The position numbers and the translations under genes were made by a program. The notes under the pieces were generated by a model that was not told the origin of the DNA, made no database searches, and worked only from the letters and a program-made list of their open reading frames with translations. This document shows positions 5,803-7,873 of a stretch of 7,873 nucleotides of DNA, piece by piece. The stretch covers positions 1 through 7,873 of the forward strand of contig JAFSUV010000135.1 in NCBI GenBank assembly GCA_017450425.1. The letters are read 5' to 3'. Positions within the stretch are counted from its first letter, which is position 1. Every line of letters begins with the position of its first letter. The stretch comes from Kiritimatiellia bacterium. GTDB taxonomy: Bacteria; Verrucomicrobiota; Kiritimatiellia; RFP12; UBA3636.

Positions 5803-7873
5803 GGTTCTGCGGCGTTTTTCAAAACGCCCATCGACGGGCGTCCGTCGCGGGCCGGGTGGGATGACAGCGCATCCACGACCCGTGCGCTGGTGGCGTGTCC
5901 CTCCTGCGGCGTGCTGATTACGTGGGGCGTCACCATGACGATCAGTTCCGTGCGCTTCTTCACGCGTTCGGTGCTGCGGAAAAGCCAGCCGAGCAGCGGG
6001 AGGCGGCCGAGTATCGGGATGCGGCTCTCCTCTTCCGATTCGACCTCCTTTATGAGCCCGCCTACGGCGGTCGTCATGCCGTCGCTGGCGACAAACGTAC
6101 CAGTCACGGAGCGCGAAGACACCACATCCACCGGTACGTTCTGCACGATCCCGCCGTCGGTCGCGCTGTAGATCGGGATCGTCGCCGCGCCTTCCGAAAT
6201 CTCCGAGTTTTCCTGCAGCAGCCGCAGCGTGACGGTGCGGTCCGCGTTGATGTTGGGCGTGATGAGCAGCATTGTGCCGACGGACTGCAGCTCGATTTCC
6301 GTTTGCGGCACCGTTATCGTCGTGTCGCCGTTCGCGATCGTCTGGCTCGTGATGGCGCGCACCATGGGGCGCTCTTCGCCGATGAAGAGCCGGGATACTT
6401 CGTTGTTGGCCGTGAGAAGCAGGGGCGTGGCGAGCGTCTTGGCCTTGCCCTCCTTTTCGAGCAGCTGGATGCGGGCGTTGAGATGCCAGCTCAGCACTTG
6501 AAACGACATGGCGTCGCTGCGAGCCTCGCTGGAGAGCGGGTTGAAGCCGGGAAAACCGGCTTTTGCCGAACGCGCCGAAACGCCGGTGGTGTGGGCCCCG
6601 CCGTCGCGGTGGTATTCACGGGCCGGCACTTCGTATTCGAAGGAGGAGTTGAACTCGTCCGCGTCCTGCAACTCCAGCACGCGCACTTCGAGAAGCACCA
6701 TGGGCGTGGGCACGTCGAGCCGGCGCACGAGGGCGCGGATGTCGTCCATCGCCCGCGCATCGCTCGTGCGGACCATGAGCATGCTGTTCTTGCGCGAAAC
6801 CGTGACGAAGATGTTCGCCGATCTGGCGCGGAACTCGGCCTCCGCCTCCTCGACCGCCTTCGCCGCGTCCGCTCCGCTTGCGGCGGCGCTCGCCCGTATG
6901 CCGGAAGCGTCGGCGGCGGAGAGCCGACCGACGGACGGCACCATGCTGACGCGGCCGCCGTTGAAAGTCAGCACCCCCGACGACGACGATCCGCCGACGC
7001 CGCTCGAAGCGCCGGGGTCCATCTTCATGAACGCCGAGCCGCCATTGCCGGCGATGGTGTCGAAACGCTCGAAACGGCGCGAAATGTCGTCCTTTTCGCC
7101 GTCGAGGATTTCATCCTCGCCGAGCGAGAGCATGACGCGCTCCGGGTACAGGCCGTAAATCACCGAAGCGACCTCCAGGACGTTGGGGTAGAGCAGCGTG
7201 TAGCTTTCCGTGCGCTCTTCGCGGAACGTGGCGAGGCTCTCTTCGTATTCGGCCATGGTTGTCACGCGGATTATTCCCGAAGCCGAATCGCGGCGGAACC
7301 ACAGCCCGGTCGCGCGGCAGATCTCCTCGACGGCGCTCTCCGTGCCGACGTTGCGCAGGAAGATCGACACCGGCACTTTTTCCGTGGCGGCGGAGGCCGA
7401 GATGTTTACACCCGAACGGTCCGACAAAAGCCGCAGCGCTTCGGCGAGCGGCACGCGGGAAAACTCCACGTGCCGGAGCAACTCCGGATCTTCCGCGCCG
7501 TTTTGCGGCGCGGGAAGCGGGGCGAAACTGCCCGGCAGGAACCAGTTTTCGCCGTCGCCGCCGCCGCTCTCCATGAGCACACCGGCGGCGGAAACGGATT
7601 TCACCCGCAGCGGCACTCCGATGCCGCCGGCGTCGTGGTTGATGACGGAGCCGGCGCGAACCGGTACGCCGGAAGACGCTGCGCCAGAGCCGACGATGGC
7701 GACGCCTTCGCCGTCCGCCCCCACGACGAGACCCCGCACTGCAAGGTCTGACGAATCGGCGATCCGCGCGCGGATCGCCTCGGCCATCGCCGCAGTAGGC
7801 TGCGTCGGATCCTGCGCCGCCGCGCACTGCGGCAAAAGAGGCAACAGGGCGATTGCCGTCGCCAGTGCGGGCA
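5799..7873 (-). CDS. Secretin of type II secretion / type IV pilus (GspD/PilQ-like), 5' end cut by window edge
   Basis: Outer-membrane secretin; 690 residues are visible and the frame is open to the right edge. The first visible residues form the hydrophobic part of a signal peptide ending near CAAAQD, so only a short N-terminus is missing. Order in visible residues: a beta-rich segment at about 39-114 resembling the HR domain of GspC/PilP; an STN/N0-like domain at about 134-206 (FSRVPLAEALRLLSDRSGV); one N1/NolW-like domain at about 224-392, split by a Ser/Gly/Ala-rich insertion (about 250-354); and the secretin barrel at about 450-650. The barrel holds the family signature GMTTAVGGLI...RIPILGRLPLLGWLF at 598-631, followed by RTELIVMVTPHVI. 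N2 and N3 repeats are absent, so it is closer to PilQ in size. The last ~40 residues are polar and do not look like a standard pilotin-binding S-domain. TTG at 7844 is not the start because the signal peptide continues upstream of it. Confidence 0.9.
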   Translation of the reverse strand, partial: PALATAIALLPLLPQCAAAQDPTQPTAAMAEAIRARIADSSDLAVRGLVVGADGEGVAIVGSGAASSGVPVRAGSVINHDAGGIGVPLRVKSVSAAGVLMESGGGDGENWFLPGSFAPLPAPQNGAEDPELLRHVEFSRVPLAEALRLLSDRSGVNISASAATEKVPVSIFLRNVGTESAVEEICRATGLWFRRDSASGIIRVTTMAEYEESLATFREERTESYTLLYPNVLEVASVIYGLYPERVMLSLGEDEILDGEKDDISRRFERFDTIAGNGGSAFMKMDPGASSGVGGSSSSGVLTFNGGRVSMVPSVGRLSAADASGIRASAAASGADAAKAVEEAEAEFRARSANIFVTVSRKNSMLMVRTSDARAMDDIRALVRRLDVPTPMVLLEVRVLELQDADEFNSSFEYEVPAREYHRDGGAHTTGVSARSAKAGFPGFNPLSSEARSDAMSFQVLSWHLNARIQLLEKEGKAKTLATPLLLTANNEVSRLFIGEERPMVRAITSQTIANGDTTITVPQTEIELQSVGTMLLITPNINADRTVTLRLLQENSEISEGAATIPIYSATDGGIVQNVPVDVVSSRSVTGTFVASDGMTTAVGGLIKEVESEEESRIPILGRLPLLGWLFRSTERVKKRTELIVMVTPHVISTPQEGHATSARVVDALSSHPARDGRPSMGVLKNAAEP
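5811..5847. repeat. Cluster of short inverted repeats after the thioredoxin-like gene
   Basis: GGCGTTTT (5811-5818) pairs with AAAACGCC (5821-5828), starting eight bases past the stop of the thioredoxin-like gene. CGCCC (5825-5829) can instead pair with GGGCG (5836-5840), and CGACGG (5832-5837) with CCGTCG (5842-5847). The pairings overlap, so some exclude each other. All lie in the secretin 3' coding region. No T-tract follows any stem, so a classical intrinsic terminator is not supported. A hairpin that ends or protects the mRNA 3' end is possible. Confidence 0.45.
7758..7779. repeat. 22-bp perfect palindrome inside the secretin gene
   Basis: Half-site GGCGATCCGCG (7758-7768) is followed directly by its exact reverse complement (7769-7779). 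It encodes AIRARIA just after the signal peptide of the secretin. It contains two GATC sites and a central run of alternating CG. It could be a dimeric protein-binding site or a chance product of the codons; nothing in the sequence decides between these. Confidence 0.6.

Noticed and set aside
5895..7751. A 618-codon open frame on the plus strand opposite the secretin
   Set aside because: Composition is biased (Arg/His/Ala), with no domain or signal. The secretin on the minus strand has clear family signatures across the whole span.
5272..7873. Thioredoxin-like protein and secretin as one functional system (e.g. disulfide maturation of the secretion machine)
   Set aside because: The genes converge and are not co-transcribed. 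Apart from adjacency there is no sequence evidence for a link.

Overview
This window is about two-thirds G+C and almost entirely protein-coding. It reads as a piece of core bacterial chromosome. I see no phage, transposon, CRISPR array, tRNA or rRNA. Six genes are supported. Two run off the window edges: a DinG-type helicase on the left and a secretin on the right. The only non-coding DNA is a 59-bp divergent spacer at 5213-5271. High G+C, little visible Shine-Dalgarno signal, a secreted thioredoxin with a GSDWCGWC active site and a PilQ/GspD-like secretin suggest a Gram-negative bacterium, perhaps from the PVC group (Verrucomicrobiota, Lentisphaerota or Kiritimatiellota). That placement is an inference and is weak.

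Layout. On the plus strand, a dinG-family Fe-S helicase (2-1801) overlaps hemW (1798-2889) through a GTGA stop/start. On the minus strand, tsaD (5212-4169) overlaps murD (4172-2886) through another GTGA. hemW and murD converge and end inside the same palindromic CTAG (2886-2889). From the 59-bp spacer, tsaD is read leftward and a secreted thioredoxin-like gene (5272-5802) rightward. Both have -10-like hexamers unusually close to their start codons. The thioredoxin gene converges on the secretin gene (edge-5799, minus strand), and these two also share a CTAG for their stop codons (5799-5802).

Functions. DinG unwinds damaged or structured DNA. HemW is a radical-SAM heme chaperone. MurD adds D-glutamate in peptidoglycan precursor synthesis. 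TsaD makes the t6A modification of ANN-decoding tRNAs. The thioredoxin-like protein is exported and probably acts on disulfides outside the cytoplasm. The secretin forms the outer-membrane gate of a type II secretion or type IV pilus machine. These genes do not form one pathway.

I did not find a clearly new multi-gene system. The most notable points are the compact architecture (two convergent pairs each sharing a CTAG that is otherwise nearly absent, each followed by inverted repeats), a probable GspC/PilP HR-like domain fused upstream of the secretin N0 domain, a possibly leaderless divergent promoter region, and a 22-bp perfect palindrome inside the secretin coding region.
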